Assembly: GCA_005888095.1 (NCBI GenBank)
Contig: VBKF01000130.1
Location: 13,984 to 52,731 of the forward strand
From: Deltaproteobacteria bacterium
GTDB taxonomy: Bacteria; Desulfobacterota; Binatia; DP-6
DNA length: 38,748 nt
Direction of reading: 5' to 3'
Shown here one piece after another: positions 26,101-35,370 of the stretch; the stretch's first letter is position 1; every line of letters starts with the position of its first letter. The translations under genes and the position numbers were made by a program. The notes below the pieces were generated by a model. It did not search any database, was not told the DNA's origin, and saw only the letters and a program-made list of their open reading frames with translations.

Positions 26101-26913
26101 TCACCACACGTCGGGCTCGAACATCGCGTCCTGCCGCGCGGCGCGGCGGCGGAGGATCTCCCGCTGCTCGCGGTGCGTGAAGATGTAGAGGTCCTGCCGC
26201 TCGACGCCGCGCATCACGCGGCGCGCGACCTCTTCGGGGGCGATCGTGCTGCCGACGAGCGCGCCCGCGGGCGGTACGACCGGGTCGCCCGGGTTGCGCA
26301 GCTCGGCGGGGCGATTGCGGACCGAGTTCTCGTTGATGTTCGTGCGGACGATCATCGGGCAGAGGACGCTCACCCCGATGCCGTGGGGGCGGAGCTCGCG
26401 GTGGAGCGCCTCGGTGAGGCCGACGACGGCGAACTTCGAGGCGCAGTAGACGCCGAGCCATTGCATCCCGACCAGCCCCGCCATCGACGCCGTGTTGATC
26501 ACGTGCCCGCCCGCTCCCTGCGCGATCAGCCGCGGCACGAAGATCTCGACGCCGTGCACGACGCCCCAGAAGTTGACCCGCATGGTGTATTCCCAGTCGG
26601 CGTGCGTCGCGGTGGCGAGCTCGCCGAAGGTGCCGATGCCAGCGTTGTTGCAAACGATGTGGACGGCGCCGAAGCGCCGTGCGGCTGCTTCCGCCAGCGC
26701 CCCGACGCTGCCGAGCTGGGTGACGTCGGTCGGGACCGCGAGGACGTCGGCGCCCGACCGGGTGAGCCGCTCGGCGACGCGGGCCATCGCCGCCTCGTCC
26801 AGGTCGGCGAGGACGATCCGCGCCCCGCGCGCCGCGAACGCGTCGGCCAGGGCCGCGCCGATGCCGCCGCCGCCGCCCGTGATCACCGCGACGCGCTCGC
26901 GGAAGTGGTCCAT
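26101..26913 (-). CDS. Short-chain dehydrogenase/reductase (SDR)
   Basis: The 270-residue classical SDR has the cofactor-binding TGGGGGIG at 12-19, acidic D37 after the second strand (LADLDE) suggesting NAD preference, NNAG at 89-92, catalytic S143 (TASMAG), and Y156/K160 in YCASK. It oxidises or reduces a hydroxyl or keto group of an unidentified substrate. The C-terminal region (about 190-270, with EEVARRVMRGVERQDLYIFT) matches the SDR subgroup often found near lipid or steroid degradation genes. It lies 9 bases after the DUF1329 gene on the same strand, so the two are probably co-transcribed. Confidence 0.88.
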   Translation of the reverse strand: MDHFRERVAVITGGGGGIGAALADAFAARGARIVLADLDEAAMARVAERLTRSGADVLAVPTDVTQLGSVGALAEAAARRFGAVHIVCNNAGIGTFGELATATHADWEYTMRVNFWGVVHGVEIFVPRLIAQGAGGHVINTASMAGLVGMQWLGVYCASKFAVVGLTEALHRELRPHGIGVSVLCPMIVRTNINENSVRNRPAELRNPGDPVVPPAGALVGSTIAPEEVARRVMRGVERQDLYIFTHREQREILRRRAARQDAMFEPDVW

Positions 26914-26922
26914 GGGGTCTCC

Positions 26923-28227
26923 TCAGTCGCTCGTGTGCGAGATCGCCTTCAGCGTGAATTCATCGGGGTTGAAGCGCTGCTCGATGAACTGGTCCTGGGG
27001 GCGGCCGCCGATGGCGGCGCGGTTGGTCTTGTCGTTCACGCCGACCACGAGGCTCGGCAGCACCCCGGAGAAGCTGCGGTCGGCGGTCTCGGCGAAGGTG
27101 TAGCCGCACATCGCGTTGTAGAAGTACTCGCCGGCCCGGTTGCTCACGAGCTTCCAGTAGATGCGATACATCTCCTGGTCGAAGTACATCACGACCTTGC
27201 CGAAGTTGTAGTAGGGGTCGGTCGAGACGCCCTCGACGATCCAGGCCGGACGGGGCACGAAGACGAGGTTCCCGGTGATGAGCCAGGGCGCGCCCTTGTG
27301 GTCCTTGCCGGCCTCGAAGTTCGCGCGCAGCGGCGGCGTGTCGATCAGCCAGCGCGTCGGCGATACGGCGCGCTGCGGGAGGGCGTAGGGCTGGCTGACC
27401 ACGGGGGCGAGCGTGTGCGCCTCACCGACGAGCTTCCACTTGTAGGTCTCGACCTTGCCGGCGTAGCAGTTGATGTCGTCGGCGAAGATGTCCATGCCCG
27501 CGACAGGGTCGGAGCGGGATGCGGCGCTGATGTGGCGCGCGCGGCGGGTCTGCGGGACGTAGGCCCACATGTCGTCCTTGGCGTCCCAGTCGAGGTGCCG
27601 GACGGTGAGCGTGGAGACGCCCTCGACGTCGACCGGCTCGAGGGCGACGGACGTGGCCTTGGCGACCAGCCGCTCGGGGTTTGCGATCGGGCCGCCGTGG
27701 CGCCCGACGTAGCTCGTGGCCTGGATCCGCGTCCGGATCGTCCGGTAGGGTCCGTCCTTGTCTACCCCGGTGAGGTAGAAGCTCGCCCCCGTCCCGCCGG
27801 CCATCAGGCTGGCGGCGGTGAAGTTCCACGCGATCTTGCAGCCCGCGTCGGGGTCCTTCGGATCGATCTTGGGAAAGGGGTAGCCGAAGTAGAAGTCGGG
27901 CACCTTGCCGGTCGCCTTGTCGCGGAGCCCGCACGTGTTGGGGTCGAGGTCGTACTTGCCGTCGTTCGCCGCCGTCGCGTCCCAGAAGGGGCGGCTGTAG
28001 TTGTCGTGGAAGCGGGCAGGGTCGGCCGGGACCACCCGGAACCAGTACTCGCCCGCCTTTACGCGCCGCAGCACGGGTTCCGGGACGAGGTCCTTGCCCC
28101 GCTCCCAGGTGTTCGCCTCGAGCGTCCAGGGCTGATCGGCTTTCGGCGCCTCCGCCGCCCATGTGCTCGCGAGGGACGACAGGAGCACGAGCGCCGCCCT
28201 CCAGCCCCCAGCGCCACACCTTCGCAT
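26923..28227 (-). CDS. DUF1329 family envelope protein
   Basis: The 434-residue predicted protein matches the DUF1329 family: signal peptide (MRRCGAGGWRAALVLLSSLA...), then ERGKDLVPEPVLRRVKAGEY, DPNTCGLRDKATG, YGYPFP-like FYFGYPFPKIDP, RARHISAASRSDPVAG, MDIFADDINCYAGK and a C-terminal FNPDEFTLKAISHTSD. DUF1329 has a LolB-like fold and is often encoded with DUF1302, YCF48-like and RND genes; uptake or export of hydrophobic compounds has been suggested. ATG 28227 is preferred because it begins a proper signal peptide; the open frame reaches ATG 28311. The SDR follows at once. The YCF48/RND pair lies 8-10 kb away in this window. Confidence 0.83.
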   Translation of the reverse strand: MRRCGAGGWRAALVLLSSLASTWAAEAPKADQPWTLEANTWERGKDLVPEPVLRRVKAGEYWFRVVPADPARFHDNYSRPFWDATAANDGKYDLDPNTCGLRDKATGKVPDFYFGYPFPKIDPKDPDAGCKIAWNFTAASLMAGGTGASFYLTGVDKDGPYRTIRTRIQATSYVGRHGGPIANPERLVAKATSVALEPVDVEGVSTLTVRHLDWDAKDDMWAYVPQTRRARHISAASRSDPVAGMDIFADDINCYAGKVETYKWKLVGEAHTLAPVVSQPYALPQRAVSPTRWLIDTPPLRANFEAGKDHKGAPWLITGNLVFVPRPAWIVEGVSTDPYYNFGKVVMYFDQEMYRIYWKLVSNRAGEYFYNAMCGYTFAETADRSFSGVLPSLVVGVNDKTNRAAIGGRPQDQFIEQRFNPDEFTLKAISHTSD

Positions 28228-28321
28228 ACGGGGGACGGTGTACGGGAGCGGCGCCGACGACGCAAACCCGGAAACGCGAAGAAAAGACGAAGATGCCGGC
28301 CGTTTTTTCATATTTTTCTCG

Positions 28322-28350
28322 TTGACCGGGGTCCGCGAACCACGCTAACG
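28322..28350 (+). promoter_or_regulatory. Candidate promoter for the Cys-rich / thiolase operon
   Basis: TTGACC (28322-28327) and CTAACG (28345-28350) are 17 bases apart, giving a start near 28357. A T-rich stretch (28302-28320) lies directly upstream and could act as an UP-type element. Confidence 0.35.
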
Positions 28351-28356
28351 GACCCC
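28328..28356. promoter_or_regulatory. Perfect dyad overlapping the promoter; candidate operator
   Basis: GGGGTCCG (28328-28335) and CGGACCCC (28349-28356) form a perfect 8-bp inverted repeat with a 13-base gap. The dyad fills the spacer and -10 of the proposed promoter, where a repressor would block transcription. It could instead form an RNA hairpin if transcription started further upstream. Confidence 0.4.
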
Positions 28357-28362
28357 AGGGAC

Positions 28363-28380
28363 GCCGGCCGGACGGCCGGC
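28363..28380 (+). promoter_or_regulatory. Hairpin in leader just before the ribosome-binding site
   Basis: GCCGGCC (28363-28369) pairs with GGCCGGC (28374-28380) around GGAC. It lies between the predicted start and the AAGGAG ribosome-binding site (28383-28388) of the next gene, so it could modulate translation or mRNA stability. Confidence 0.35.
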
Positions 28381-28396
28381 ACGGAAGGAGAGTCCG

Positions 28397-29356
28397 GTGA
28401 ACAGGAGACTCGCACTGGCAGGAATCGCGAGCGCGTTGCTCGCGCTGGTCAGCGTGGGTGGTGGGGTCGTCGAAGCCCAGACCGGTCCGAGCTGTGCCGC
28501 GGCCAAGAAGAAGATCGCGGGCAAGAAGGATCAGAAGCTCCTGACCTGTGACTCCGCCGCGGTCGTGAAGGGCGTGTCGCCCGATCCGGACTGCCAGCTG
28601 AAGGCGCGCAACACCTTCAGCGCCGCGTGGGACAAGGCGGAGGCGAAGGGCGGTTGCTTCACGACGAACGACAAGAACACCATCGAGGGCAAGGTCGACG
28701 CTCACGTCCAGGACCTCGAGTCCACGCTTCACGTCACGGGCAGCACCCCGAGCAAATGCTCGTCCAAGAAGTTCAAGGACGCGGGGAAGAAGGGTCTCTG
28801 TCTGCTCCTCTGTCACGGCAAGGCGCAGAAGAAGGGCCTGCCGCTGAACGATCCTACGATCACCGCGTGCATGCAGAAGTGCCGCGACAAGTTCTCGGCA
28901 GCCTTCTCCAAGGACGAGGCGGCGGGCGACTGCCGCACCACCGGCGACGCGAACGGCGTCGAGACGAAGATCGACACCTTCACGAGCACCGTGGCGTCCA
29001 TGCTGCCGACCGGCGTCGTCACCACGACCACCACCACGTCGACGAGCATTCCCGGCACGCGCTGCTGCCAGGCCACGGGTGCGTGCTTCGATGCGGCCGA
29101 GCCCGACGCCATGGTGAAGTGTCCGCTGCTGCACGGGACGCTCGCCGGTGCCGGCCGGGTATGCAACGGACAGACGGGGACGTGCGGGACCCAGAAGGTG
29201 GTGGGCGTGAACTGCTGCCAGTGCCCGGCAAACCCCGCACAGTTCCCGCACCCGCAGTACTGCTTCGACACGAACATCACCTCCTGCGGGAGCGTGTGCA
29301 CGAAGACCGTGGGAGTGGCGTGCGGCCCCAACACGGAGACGTGCGGGGGGCAGTGA
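28397..29356 (+). CDS. Secreted Cys-rich protein: two helical repeats, Thr linker, 14-Cys module
   Basis: The start is GTG 28397 with AAGGAG upstream. A signal peptide ends near residue 27 (VEAQ). Two copies of an approximately 80-residue helical Cys repeat follow (33-111 and 121-203), each with a GKK segment, a DxxC/AxxC site, a KFSAAFSKDEAAGDC-like stretch, TT(G/N)D and a terminal amphipathic helix. A Thr-rich linker (205-218) leads to a C-terminal module (222-319) with 14 cysteines starting CCQATGACFD and ending CGPNTETCGG. The next gene carries the same module with identical Cys spacing. The protein is probably disulphide-bonded and outside the cell. The function is unknown; the Thr tract is a plausible O-glycosylation site. 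Confidence 0.8.
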   Translation: MNRRLALAGIASALLALVSVGGGVVEAQTGPSCAAAKKKIAGKKDQKLLTCDSAAVVKGVSPDPDCQLKARNTFSAAWDKAEAKGGCFTTNDKNTIEGKVDAHVQDLESTLHVTGSTPSKCSSKKFKDAGKKGLCLLLCHGKAQKKGLPLNDPTITACMQKCRDKFSAAFSKDEAAGDCRTTGDANGVETKIDTFTSTVASMLPTGVVTTTTTTSTSIPGTRCCQATGACFDAAEPDAMVKCPLLHGTLAGAGRVCNGQTGTCGTQKVVGVNCCQCPANPAQFPHPQYCFDTNITSCGSVCTKTVGVACGPNTETCGGQ

Positions 29357-29384
29357 GCGACCCGCGCCCGGCCGGAAGACTTCC

Positions 29385-30269
29385 ATGAGGAGGCGGGTCG
29401 CCGTGGCGCTCGGCGCGATCGCCTGCCTGCTGGCGAGCGCGGTTCCGGCCAGGAAGACCCCGGTCGACTGCCCCGGCGGTCGCTTCCTCATCCAGGGCCA
29501 GCGGCTCATCCCCGGTTCGGGGGCTGCGCCCGACGTCGTCACCGTCGAGCGCGGGCCGCGGGTGGTATTCATCGCGAGCGGCTGCCCGCGGGTATCAGCC
29601 GGCGTCTTGTCGACGCCCGGGGGCACGCGGGTGCACGCCGTGTGGCCGGCATCGGCGTGTCCGGGCTTGAAGGGGAGGGCGCAGCTGAAGGCTCGCATCC
29701 TGCCCGGCTGCCGGTTGCTCTCGGGAACGCTCGTGGCCAGGAAGTTCAGGCGGCCGTTCAAGGACGCGCCGCTCTCGACCGGGTGCGGCGACGGGCTCGT
29801 CGACCCGGGACTAGGCGAGGAGTGCGAGGGGGCGACGGGCTGCGGCGCGGGGCAGCACTGCGTGGACTGCACGTGCGTCGCAGGGAGCACCGCGACGCTG
29901 CCCGGAGAGACCACGACGACCACGGCGCCAGGAACGGCCACCACGACGACCACGTTCCCCGCCGTGTCGTCGCGCTGCTGCCAGGCGGTCGGTGCCTGCT
30001 TCGATGCCGACCCTGCGGACGCGGAGGCCGCGTGTCGCCTCCTGAGCGGCACGCTCCACCCCTCCCTCGAGGTCTGCGACGGGACGAAGGGCACCTGCGG
30101 TGCCATGAAGCAGGTGGGCGCCAACTGCTGCCAGTGTCCCGAGCCCTCGCCGCCGTTCCCGCATCCAGGGTACTGCTTCGACACGAACATCAGCTCCTGC
30201 GGGCCCGTGTGCACGAAGACGGCAGGCGTCGCGTGCGGCCCGGACTCCCAGACCTGCGGCGGGCCATGA
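29385..30269 (+). CDS. Secreted Cys-rich protein with Thr linker and 14-Cys module
   Basis: The 294-residue protein has a signal peptide (MRRRVAVALGAIACLLASAV). An N-terminal domain (about 25-130) with few cysteines resembles beta domains that begin GxFLIQGQRLIPG. A Myxococcus-type Cys motif (CGDGLVDPGLGEECEG, then CVDCTC, 134-164) is followed by a Thr-rich linker (176-190) and the 14-Cys module (198-294). Gaps between the 14 cysteines are 1-6-12-14-7-10-1-2-13-8-4-8-7, exactly as in the preceding gene. It lies 28 bases after that gene. Its stop overlaps the next ATG (ATGA). The function is unknown; it is a likely surface protein. Confidence 0.8.
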   Translation: MRRRVAVALGAIACLLASAVPARKTPVDCPGGRFLIQGQRLIPGSGAAPDVVTVERGPRVVFIASGCPRVSAGVLSTPGGTRVHAVWPASACPGLKGRAQLKARILPGCRLLSGTLVARKFRRPFKDAPLSTGCGDGLVDPGLGEECEGATGCGAGQHCVDCTCVAGSTATLPGETTTTTAPGTATTTTTFPAVSSRCCQAVGACFDADPADAEAACRLLSGTLHPSLEVCDGTKGTCGAMKQVGANCCQCPEPSPPFPHPGYCFDTNISSCGPVCTKTAGVACGPDSQTCGGP

Positions 30270-30694
30270 GCGAGGCTCCCGGCCGGCGGCCGATCGTCCC
30301 CTTCCTGCGCTTGCCGGCGGATGGCGAGCCGTACCTTGCCGGGCAGCGCTGCCCCGCTTGCGGCGCCGTCTTCCTCGGGCGACGGCTCGCGTGCGGCCGG
30401 TGCACGGCGCGGGGAGCCTTCGAGGAAGTCCGGCTGTCCCGTACGGGGAAGCTCTGGGTGTACTCGATCGTGCACCAGTCCTCGCCGGGCGTGCCGGTGC
30501 CCTACGTGGCCGCCATCGTCGACCTCCCGGAGGGCGTGTCCGTGCGCTGCAGCCTGATCGACGTCCCGCCCGATCCCGCCGCGCTGTCCTTCGGCATGCC
30601 GGTCGAGATGACGACCCGCGTCAGCCAGCAGGACCGCGAGGGGAACGACGTGGTGGCGTTCTACTTCCGTCCCCTGCGGGAGGGAGGCGCGTGA
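30266..30694 (+). CDS. DUF35 Zn-ribbon / OB-fold acyl-CoA-binding protein
   Basis: The 142-residue protein has an N-terminal rubredoxin-like Zn ribbon (C29, C32, C43, C46 in CPACGAVF and ACGRC) followed by an OB fold (LSRTGKLWVYSIVHQSSPG, PYVAAIVDLPEGV). This is the DUF35/ChsH2-C-like family, whose members form complexes with SCP2-type thiolases or aldolases and help hold CoA-linked substrates. The next gene is such a thiolase and overlaps by one base (TGATG), so the two surely work together. ATG 30266 overlaps the upstream stop. It is odd that the pair follows two secreted Cys-rich proteins in one apparent transcript. Confidence 0.85.
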   Translation: MSEAPGRRPIVPFLRLPADGEPYLAGQRCPACGAVFLGRRLACGRCTARGAFEEVRLSRTGKLWVYSIVHQSSPGVPVPYVAAIVDLPEGVSVRCSLIDVPPDPAALSFGMPVEMTTRVSQQDREGNDVVAFYFRPLREGGA

Positions 30695-31824
30695 TGCGGG
30701 ACGTCTACGTCGCGGGTGTCGGCATGATCAGGTTCGGACGCTACCGGGAGCGGGACGTGCCGGATCTCGGCGGCGAGGCCGTGCTGCTCGCGCTCGACGA
30801 CGCCGGGCTCGCGCTGCGCGACGTCGAGCTGCTGGCCGCCGGCTCGCTCTTCCAGGCGAACGCGATGGTGGGGCAGCGCATCCTGCAGCAGGTCGGCCAG
30901 ACCGGCATCCCCGTGGTCAACGTCGCTAACGCCTGCGCCACGGGCTCGACGGCCTTCCGGGAGGCGTGGCTCGCCGTCGCCGCGGGAGAGCACGAGGTCG
31001 CGCTGGCCGTCGGCGTGGAGCAGATGGGGAAGATGGGGCTCCTCGGCGGGGGCGGCGGCTCGGGGGTGCGCACCGAGGGTGTGCTCGGCAGCGGCCTCAT
31101 GCCGGCCGTGTTCGGCCAGGCGGGGATGGAGCACATGCGGCGCCACGGCACGACGCAGGCGCAGTTCGCCAAGGTGGCCGTGAAGAACCACCGGCACTCC
31201 ACCCGGAACCCCCTGTCGCAGTACCAAGTGGAGGTAAGCCTCGACGAGGTGCTGAACGCCCGCATGGTCGCCTACCCGAACACGCTCTACATGTGCTGCC
31301 CGACGGGCGACGGCGCGGCCGCGGCCGTCGTCGTGTCGGCCGCGAAGGCGCGGCAGCTCGGCGTGGGCGTCAAGGTCCTCGCCTCCGTGCTCACCTCCGA
31401 CCCGTGGAGCGAGCGGGACCTGACGCTGCCCGACGTGAACACGCTCACGCGGTCCGCGGCCTCGCGCGCCTACGAGCGTGCCGGCGTCGGGCCCGAGGAC
31501 CTGGACCTGGTCGAGCTCCACGACTGCTTCGCGACGGCCGAGCTGCTGCACTACGAGAACCTCGGCCTGTGCGCCGAGGGCGAGGCCGGCCGGCTGATCG
31601 ACACGGGCGAGACTGCCCACGGCGGCCGCATCCCCGTCAACGTCTCGGGCGGCCTGCTCTCGAAGGGTCACCCGCTCGGCGCGACCGGGGTCGCCAACAT
31701 CTTCGAGATCGTCCAGCACCTGCGGGGCAGGGCCGCCGCCCGCCAGGTCGACGGAGCCCGCGTCGGCCTCGCGCACGTCATCGGTCTCGGCTCGGCGTGC
31801 ACGATCAACATCCTCGGCGTGTAG
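30694..31824 (+). CDS. SCP2-type thiolase / acetyl-CoA acetyltransferase-like enzyme
   Basis: The 376-residue thiolase-fold protein has the nucleophile region NVANACATGSTAFREA (C81), the HDCFATAELL block (about 276-285), GHPLGATG (H326) and a C-terminal GLGSACTINIL. These place it in the SCP-x/lipid-transfer thiolase branch. The branch includes true thiolases as well as Ltp2-type aldolases in steroid side-chain removal and BbsB-type enzymes. The DUF35 partner directly upstream is the usual companion. The substrate is probably a branched or aromatic acyl-CoA. The SDR on the other strand 4 kb away could feed the same pathway. It ends 16 bases from the convergent protease gene. Confidence 0.87.
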   Translation: MRDVYVAGVGMIRFGRYRERDVPDLGGEAVLLALDDAGLALRDVELLAAGSLFQANAMVGQRILQQVGQTGIPVVNVANACATGSTAFREAWLAVAAGEHEVALAVGVEQMGKMGLLGGGGGSGVRTEGVLGSGLMPAVFGQAGMEHMRRHGTTQAQFAKVAVKNHRHSTRNPLSQYQVEVSLDEVLNARMVAYPNTLYMCCPTGDGAAAAVVVSAAKARQLGVGVKVLASVLTSDPWSERDLTLPDVNTLTRSAASRAYERAGVGPEDLDLVELHDCFATAELLHYENLGLCAEGEAGRLIDTGETAHGGRIPVNVSGGLLSKGHPLGATGVANIFEIVQHLRGRAAARQVDGARVGLAHVIGLGSACTINILGV

Positions 31825-31840
31825 GGCGCGCGGACGGCGA

Positions 31841-32323
31841 CTACCGCAGGCGGAGGATGTGGCGGCGGGGGTCGATGGAGTAGGTGAAGTGGTCGAGGAA
31901 GCTGAGGCCGATCACCCCGTCGAGGGGCGGCGGCACGGCGGGGTGGACGACGGCCATGACGTCGCGCGTGCGGTTCCCGCCGACGTCGATCGAGCGCAGC
32001 TGGACGAGCGGGGCGGTGACCGTGCCATTCGCCGTCTGCAGCTGGATCATCTGATGATCTGGCTGATGATCTGGCTGATGATCTTGGCCCTTCGGGGCCA
32101 GGCCGAGCCGGCGGGCCACGGCCGGCGTGAGCACGCAGAGGCTCGCCCCGGTGTCGAGGAGGAAGAGACCGCTCACGGTACCGTCCAGCGTGGCGCGGAC
32201 CCGCCAGGCGGCGCCGTCGCCGTCGAGGGGCACCTCGCTCTGGGCGCCGGACGCCCACTCGGCTCGAGCCGGTTCGGCGAGGAGAACGCTCGCGACGCCG
32301 AGCAGTAGGACGAGACGGGTCAC
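31841..32323 (-). CDS. Secreted retropepsin-like aspartic protease with PDHQ repeat insert
   Basis: The 160-residue protein has a signal peptide (residues 1-21, ARA-E). It has the single-domain aspartic protease active site LLDTGASLCVL (D57) and, near the C-terminus, DGVIGLSFLDHF, which matches the second conserved hydrophobic-Gly block of clan AA retropepsins. Such enzymes act as dimers. Residues 79-91 are KGQDHQPDHQPDHQ-like, a low-complexity insert created by a 12-bp tandem repeat. The GTG start at 32323 overlaps the stop of the response regulator (GTGA), making this the last gene of the sigma-54 operon. It may process an exported protein of that system; this is inference. Confidence 0.78.
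   Translation of the reverse strand: MTRLVLLLGVASVLLAEPARAEWASGAQSEVPLDGDGAAWRVRATLDGTVSGLFLLDTGASLCVLTPAVARRLGLAPKGQDHQPDHQPDHQMIQLQTANGTVTAPLVQLRSIDVGGNRTRDVMAVVHPAVPPPLDGVIGLSFLDHFTYSIDPRRHILRLR
32051..32086. repeat. 12-bp tandem repeat inside the protease gene
   Basis: CTGATGATCTGG occurs at 32051-32062 and 32063-32074, and with one mismatch pair at 32075-32086. On the coding (minus) strand each unit encodes four residues (PDHQ), so copy-number change would keep the frame. Confidence 0.9.
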
Positions 32324-32733
32324 CCGCCGGCGGACGAGGCCGTGTTTCCCTGGCGCTCCTCCAGGCAGAGGCGCACCTTGTGGACCAGGTCGAGACCGCT
32401 GAACGGCTTGGTGATGTAGTGGTTGGCGCCGAGGGCGATCCCCTTCTCGATGTCCGCCGGGGTCGACTTGGCGGTGAGGAAGATGACGGGGAGCGTCTTG
32501 GTCGCCGGGTTCGAGCGGATGGCCCGCAGGACCTCGTAGCCGTCGACGTCCGGCATCATGATGTCGCAGATGACGGCGTCGAGCGGCTCCTGCGCGAGGA
32601 CGGCGAGCGCCTCGCGGCCGCCCGGGCACTTGATCGGGTGCATGCCCTCGATGCGCAGCCGCGTCTCCACCAGCTCCGCGATCAGCGGATGGTCCTCGAC
32701 GATCAGGATGCGCGGCTTGTTCTCCGACTCCAT
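32320..32733 (-). CDS. Single-domain response regulator (REC)
   Basis: The 137-residue protein is a receiver domain with no output domain. It has the acidic pocket VEDH (E13, D14), phospho-acceptor D57 ([13 protein letters not shown]), T87 (FLTAKS) and K109 (ITKPF). The last 20 residues are a polar tail. Stand-alone REC proteins act as phosphate relays or bind a partner, as CheY and DivK do. Co-transcription with a CpaF-like ATPase and an NtrC-type activator suggests it controls the ATPase or feeds a phosphorelay. No histidine kinase is present in the window. It lies 21 bases after the ATPase gene and overlaps the protease start. Confidence 0.88.
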   Translation of the reverse strand: MESENKPRILIVEDHPLIAELVETRLRIEGMHPIKCPGGREALAVLAQEPLDAVICDIMMPDVDGYEVLRAIRSNPATKTLPVIFLTAKSTPADIEKGIALGANHYITKPFSGLDLVHKVRLCLEERQGNTASSAGG

Positions 32734-32754
32734 GGAATGCTCCTCTCCTCGGCT

Positions 32755-33873
32755 CTACGTGTGGTCGAACAGGAGGTCATCGGCCTTCACGCCCGCTGCC
32801 ACCAGTCGCTCGAAGTACCGGCTGCGGAAGCCGGTGGTCCGGAAGTGCCCCCGCACGGCTCCGCGGTTGTCGATGCCCGTCTGGGCGAACTCGAAGATGT
32901 CCTGCATCTGGATGGCCTCGCCCTCCATCCCGACCATCTCGGTGATCTTGAGGACCTTGCGCGTGCCGTCGGACAGGCGCGTGGCCTGGACGATCACGTG
33001 GATGGCGGAGGTGAGCTGCTGGCGGACGGCCTTGAGCGGCAGGTCGACGCCGGCCATCAAGACCATCATCTCGATGCGGCTCAGGCAGTCGCGCGGATTG
33101 TTGGCGTGGACGGTGCTGATCGAGCCGTCGTGGCCGGAGTTCATGGCCTGCAGCATGTCGAGCGCCTCGCCGCCGCGGACCTCGCCGACGATGATACGGT
33201 CGGGGCGCATGCGGAGCGCGTTGCGCACCAGGTCGCGCGCCGTGATCTCGCCCTTGCCGTGGATGTCCGGCTGACGGGTCTCGAGCGGCACCACGTGGGG
33301 CTGCTGGGGCTGCAGCTCGGCCGAGTCCTCGATGGTGAGGATGCGCTCGTGCTGCGGGATGAAGCTCGTCAGACAGTTGAGGAGGGTCGTCTTCCCGCAG
33401 CCGGTGCCGCCCGAGATGATGATGTTCAGCCGCGCCTGCACGACGGCGCGCAGGTAGCGGACCATGTCGTCGGTCAGGCTGCCGAAGCCCACGAGGTCTT
33501 CGAGGAGATAGGGGTCACGACCGAACCGCCGGATGGAAAGGCAGGGGCCGCGCAGCGCGAGCGGGGGGATGATGGCGTTCACCCGCGAGCCGTCGGGCAG
33601 CCGGGCGTCGACCATGGGCGAGGAAGCATCCACCCGCCGTCCGACCGCAGACACGATGGACCGGATGAGATCCATAAGGTGCTCGTCGTCGCGAAAGCGA
33701 ACGTCGGTGCGCTCGAGCCGGCCGGCGCGCTCGACATAGACGGCGTCCGGGCCGTTCACCAGGATGTCGGAGGTGTCGTGGTGCTGGAGCAGGGCCTCGA
33801 GAGGCCCGAAATCGACGGCCTTGCCATTCACCTTCGGCCGGTCCGGCGCGGACCCGTTTGGCGCCACGTTCAT
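32755..33873 (-). CDS. CpaF/TadA/VirB11-family secretion ATPase, orphan
   Basis: The predicted protein is 372 residues from ATG 33873, chosen because GAGGGGG lies eight bases upstream; ATG 33900 inside the previous gene is an alternative. An N-terminal domain (about 25-130, [36 protein letters not shown]) precedes the RecA-like core with Walker [11 protein letters not shown] (about 155-163), IEDSAELQ (Asp box), Walker [16 protein letters not shown] and the His box TVHANN. This is typical of CpaF/TadA motors of Tad pili and related type II/IV machines. The N-terminus is shorter than in many CpaF proteins. No Tad pilin, platform or secretin gene is adjacent. It lies 13 bases after the sigma-54 activator gene, so it is likely under that regulator and sigma-54. 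Confidence 0.87.
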   Translation of the reverse strand: MNVAPNGSAPDRPKVNGKAVDFGPLEALLQHHDTSDILVNGPDAVYVERAGRLERTDVRFRDDEHLMDLIRSIVSAVGRRVDASSPMVDARLPDGSRVNAIIPPLALRGPCLSIRRFGRDPYLLEDLVGFGSLTDDMVRYLRAVVQARLNIIISGGTGCGKTTLLNCLTSFIPQHERILTIEDSAELQPQQPHVVPLETRQPDIHGKGEITARDLVRNALRMRPDRIIVGEVRGGEALDMLQAMNSGHDGSISTVHANNPRDCLSRIEMMVLMAGVDLPLKAVRQQLTSAIHVIVQATRLSDGTRKVLKITEMVGMEGEAIQMQDIFEFAQTGIDNRGAVRGHFRTTGFRSRYFERLVAAGVKADDLLFDHT

Positions 33874-33886
33874 CGTCTGGACCCCC

Positions 33887-35305
<1,419 letters not shown>

Positions 35306-35340
35306 CGTGTGTCACGACCGGGCGGGAGGCCGGGTCTCCA

Positions 35341-35358
35341 TGTGTCAGCCGTGACGCA
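35341..35358. promoter_or_regulatory. Dyad overlapping the -12 element
   Basis: TGTGTCAGCCGTGACGCA has 7-base arms with one mismatch around a 4-base centre. It covers the -12 part of the sigma-54 promoter, so a protein bound here would block transcription. TGTGTC also occurs at 35308 and 35371, and GTGTCACG at 35309 and 35467, so the half-site recurs through this gap. The binder is unknown; the XRE protein or the activator are candidates. Confidence 0.4.
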
Positions 35359-35370
35359 AGGGGCGTGCCA
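35355..35370 (-). promoter_or_regulatory. Sigma-54 (-24/-12) promoter of the activator-ATPase operon
   Basis: On the minus strand TGGCACG (35370-35364), four bases CCCC, then TTGCG (35359-35355) match the sigma-54 consensus TGGCACG-N4-TTGCW, missing only the final W. The spacing is exact. The start is expected near 35344, giving a leader of 40-55 bases to the activator gene, which implies autoregulation. Confidence 0.8.

Noticed and set aside
28301..28320. T-rich stretch as an intrinsic terminator.
   Set aside because: No stem precedes it on either strand, and it lies between divergent genes, where an UP-type or spacer role is likelier.
26173..28551. A 792-codon plus-strand frame opposite the SDR and DUF1329 genes.
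   Set aside because: Shadow of the two minus-strand genes, which carry their family motifs.
27422..30475. A 1017-codon minus-strand frame spanning DUF1329 and the Cys-rich genes.
   Set aside because: It crosses a promoter region and two real plus-strand genes; the composition is typical of a high-G+C shadow.
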